Source of the DNA: Adiantum capillus-veneris
Lineage: Eukaryota; Streptophyta; Polypodiopsida; Polypodiales; Pteridaceae
DNA: 64,000 nt
Assembly (NCBI GenBank): GCA_014529385.2
Contig: CM043954.1
Span: 4,465,306-4,529,305, forward strand
Reading direction: 5' to 3'
This document shows positions 61,443-64,000 of this stretch, piece after piece. A program made the position numbers and the translations under genes. The stretch's first letter is position 1, and each line of letters begins with the position of its first letter. The notes below the pieces were generated by a model. The model was given only the letters and a program-made list of their open reading frames with translations. It ran no database searches and had not been told where the DNA came from.

Positions 61443-61765
61443 CTTAGTTTCTTAGTTTCTTTGATTCTCTACTATCAATTTGGTTGCAACTACACTGATT
61501 AGGTTCATACTTCTTGTCTCATTTTGTTTCACTTGAGCTTTTCAATTTCAATGCAAAGTGGCCTCCTTACTAGCTCCAGTATTATTCAGAAAGCCAAAAT
61601 TAAGGTGTCATTTTGTGGAACCTTCGAAATCATGGTAAATTTATATTTGATTTGTTGAAGGATACTACAATAGTTTGTCTTTTATTTTCTTTAAGTATTT
61701 AAAGCTCCTTTTTTTAAGAGATAACTACTACTAACCATACAACCATTCATCCAAATAAACTGTTG
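61440..61765. other. No gene recognised
   Basis: AT-rich, with no motif. Confidence 0.4.
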
Positions 61766-62215
61766 TTAGTGTGTATTTGATAAGCCCTCACTTGTAGTGA
61801 TAGCACGAACGTTTTAGTTGATAAACGACTCTCACTTACAATGTCATTCGAATGGTTTAGTTGTCAATGTCTAGTTAGATAAATGATCGTCACTTGTGGT
61901 GATAGTCCAAATAGTTTGAACAAACCGTTTGGGCTATCAATAAACACTATCACTAAACCGTTTGGACTATTACTGCAGGGGATGACCATATAACCAAATA
62001 CACACTAAGAACTAAACCATCTGGTTATCACTACAAATGAGAGCCATTTAACCAACTAAATTGTTCGAGCTGTCCAAATGGTTTCCAAACGGTTTTCACA
62101 CTCTCACTAAACCATTTGGCGAGCTATCAATACAAGTGACAACCCTTTAAGTAAATACACACCATTTGGTTGTCACTACAAGTGACATCCAGTTAGCCAA
62201 CTAAAACGTTCAAAG
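61766..62215. repeat. Inverted-repeat elements, clustered
   Basis: TTAGTGTGTATTTG near 61768 is inverted as CAAATACACACTAA near 61996-62011, enclosing a 245-bp unit with CACTTGTAGTGATA and internal AAACCGTTTGG words. A second set (GAACGTTTTAGTTG near 61808 against CAACTAAAACGTTC near 62200) overlaps it. This looks like two related MITEs, one folded or inserted in the other. Confidence 0.6.
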
Positions 62216-63205
62216 GGAAAGCCATTTATACATAGTATCATTGCATGTTAGTAGCAATTATTGCTTGGAAATGAAGTTGTAAATATTGAAAGAAAATGAA
62301 AGACAAACTACTGTAACACCCTTCAACAAATAAAAAATTAAATATACCATGATTTTAAAGATTCCTGTATAACAACACCTTAGTATTGGCTTTCTAAATA
62401 TCACCGGAACTAGTTAGGAGGCCATGTCAAAACTAAAATGTTCAACCACAAAGAAATGAGAAGGAACATGAACCAAATTAGTGAGGTTGCAACCAACCTA
62501 ACAACAGAGCATCAAAGAAACTAAGATACTAACTAAATGATGAATCAAAACTAATTGCCCAATCATGGAAATGTGAGAAATGTGTTACTCATGACGAAAT
62601 TTATCGAGACTGAGATAGATCAACAATAAGGAAATCACAATAATGGGCACAAAATAAGGAGGTAATTGGAGAGAGGGCAAAGGGGGGGGTGGGAAGATGC
62701 AAAAGAGGCAATGCCAAAGAAGAAGTCCATCCAAGGAAGAGATGATGACAGGTGCATCTAAAGGATAGGCACTCACCACCAAAAGTTCTAAAAACAATTG
62801 TAGTCCAAAAATTAAAGATAGCTAAAAAGCCACTACTTTTATCAATGAGTGAGGAACTTGCTATAGAGGTAGATCCTTAACGTTCAATGAAAGCACGACG
62901 ACTAGTGCCATATGAAACCATGGACTTTAGGCATCATAAAAGAGAGGTAACATTCAATAAAATGATGGATACAAAGCAATGACATCACCAAGATATCTAC
63001 ATAGGGAAATCAATAGGAGCACCCAATTGCAAATGCCAAGGAGGCATGTCCACTTGCTATTGGAGCTTCTAAGAAGGCCTATCCAATTATTGAAGGTGAC
63101 CCAAAGTTGGGGAGGCTCTCTCTAAGAAGTTAATAGCGGGGACTTCAGGGCTCGGCAAAAGAGATCTAGCAGCAACAAGAAACCTAGTAGAGAGTAGAGC
63201 TCCTA
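62216..63205. other. No gene recognised
   Basis: AT-rich, A/G-rich on this strand, with no domain or repeat that I can name. Confidence 0.4.
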
Positions 63206-63215
63206 CTCCCCCCCC

Positions 63216-63305
<90 letters not shown>
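63206..63305. repeat. Compound (TC)n(AC)n microsatellite
   Basis: CCCCCCCCCAAACTCTCTC, (TC)n, then (AC)n to 63304. On the minus strand it reads (GT)n(GA)nGTTTGGGGGGGGG, the same order as at 61242-61345. Confidence 0.9.
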
Positions 63306-63309
<4 letters not shown>

Positions 63310-64000
63310 AAAACCTTGATAGTATAGACACAAATAAACAAAACATAGTGCACTTTATTCGATATCCATACACCCGCCACACACACACATCCTCTTGTAA
63401 TCAAGGAAGACACGTGCTGAAAATAGAAGTGAAATCTAAAAACAACACAAGAATACCACAAAAGAACCTACAAAGCATGAGCACCAAAGACTATCTTACG
63501 AGAGGAAGGGACACACAAGAACTGATCGTGCATCGTGGGTTGGACTCTATGTCAAAATGCTCAAGAATCTCACAAAATGTACGGTAGACAAGCTCAACCA
63601 CCTTGGCCAAGTGCAGAGGCAACAACCAAATGGAACATAACTCGGTAAGCAAAGCAATAGCCACATGCCATAGGTGAAGCACCAAACAAGGCAAGCTGAT
63701 GGCATGGATAACAAAAGCCAAACTAACGATGACCGAGGCCATTGGATGCAAGAAAACCATGAGCTACCTTGGCTAAAATTTATGGCGAGGTTATCTTTAT
63801 CAAAGAGCTACCAAAGACGGGGGCAAGCCAGCACTTGAAGCATAGAGGCCTCTAAGATGAAAGACTAATTAGATGATTAAGGTGGAAAGATTAATGTAGC
63901 GTTCATCATGTAATCATAATGGTTATAGAGAGAGATTAGAAAGAGATTAACTCAATGCTCAATGGACTAGAGTTTAGACAAATATAGCTTGATTATTCAA
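63306..64000. other. No gene recognised
   Basis: Open frames on both strands (63348-63587 +, 63760-63491 -) lack any motif. Taken as non-coding. Confidence 0.4.

Noticed and set aside
63491-63760. Minus-strand hydrophobic frame of 89 codons
   Set aside because: Could mimic membrane segments, but no start context, homologue or neighbouring gene supports it.

Overview
The window looks like nuclear DNA from a land plant with a large, repeat-rich genome. The signs are a spliced gene with GT-AG introns whose protein resembles plant DUS3, a very large transposon-filled intron, and retrotransposons with plant-type primer sites (initiator tRNA-Met and tRNA-Asp). A fern or another large-genome vascular plant fits, but the sequence does not settle the lineage.

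The one confidently recognised host gene is a tRNA-dihydrouridine synthase 3 (DUS3) homologue on the + strand. One exon (32202-32438) carries a CCCH zinc finger. Six more exons (53882-56009) carry the flavin-dependent synthase domain and the stop codon. About 21.4 kb of intron lies between them, full of transposons. The 5' exons were not found. A second gene-like unit of unknown family (1529-3665) encodes an acidic, Ser-rich N-terminal part and a Pro/Gln-rich coiled-coil part in two different frames.

Layout. 0-9 kb: C-rich minisatellite, the unknown gene, a minus-strand Ty3 gag remnant, a two-exon unknown ORF, and a decayed hAT transposase. 9-15 kb: a Ty3 pol region split by a 3'-LINE fragment with a 17-bp target duplication and by a 1.9-kb solo-LTR-like element with a 5-bp duplication. 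15.4-32 kb: a four-level nest. LINE A contains a minus-strand LTR element (tRNA-Asp primer site, gag-protease only), which contains another LINE (F), which contains a 3.7-kb copia deletion derivative. Three levels are proven by exact duplications (ATCAA, GATAC) or by the same reading frame continuing on both sides. 32-53 kb: the DUS3 intron with LINE, Ty3 and copia pieces, a terminal-inverted-repeat element, local tandem duplications, a DUF4283-integrase-chromodomain chimera, and LINE B with a 688-codon ORF. 53-64 kb: the 3' DUS3 exons, then AT-rich DNA with LINE/SINE tails, a LINE RT remnant, inverted-repeat elements and microsatellites.

Three signals stand out. First, the solo LTR at 11891-13798 carries a cluster of small hairpins whose stems change in matched pairs around a near-constant TAACC/TACCC loop. 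Second, one LINE group here ends in (TC)n rather than poly(A), next to a 3'-terminal hairpin that differs in sequence but stays paired; this may explain many of the long GA/CT tracts. Third, tRNA-derived SINE units, partly in tandem array, share the GACGTTAA motif just before the (TC)n tail with these LINEs. Family names rest on motifs read by eye; no database search was run.
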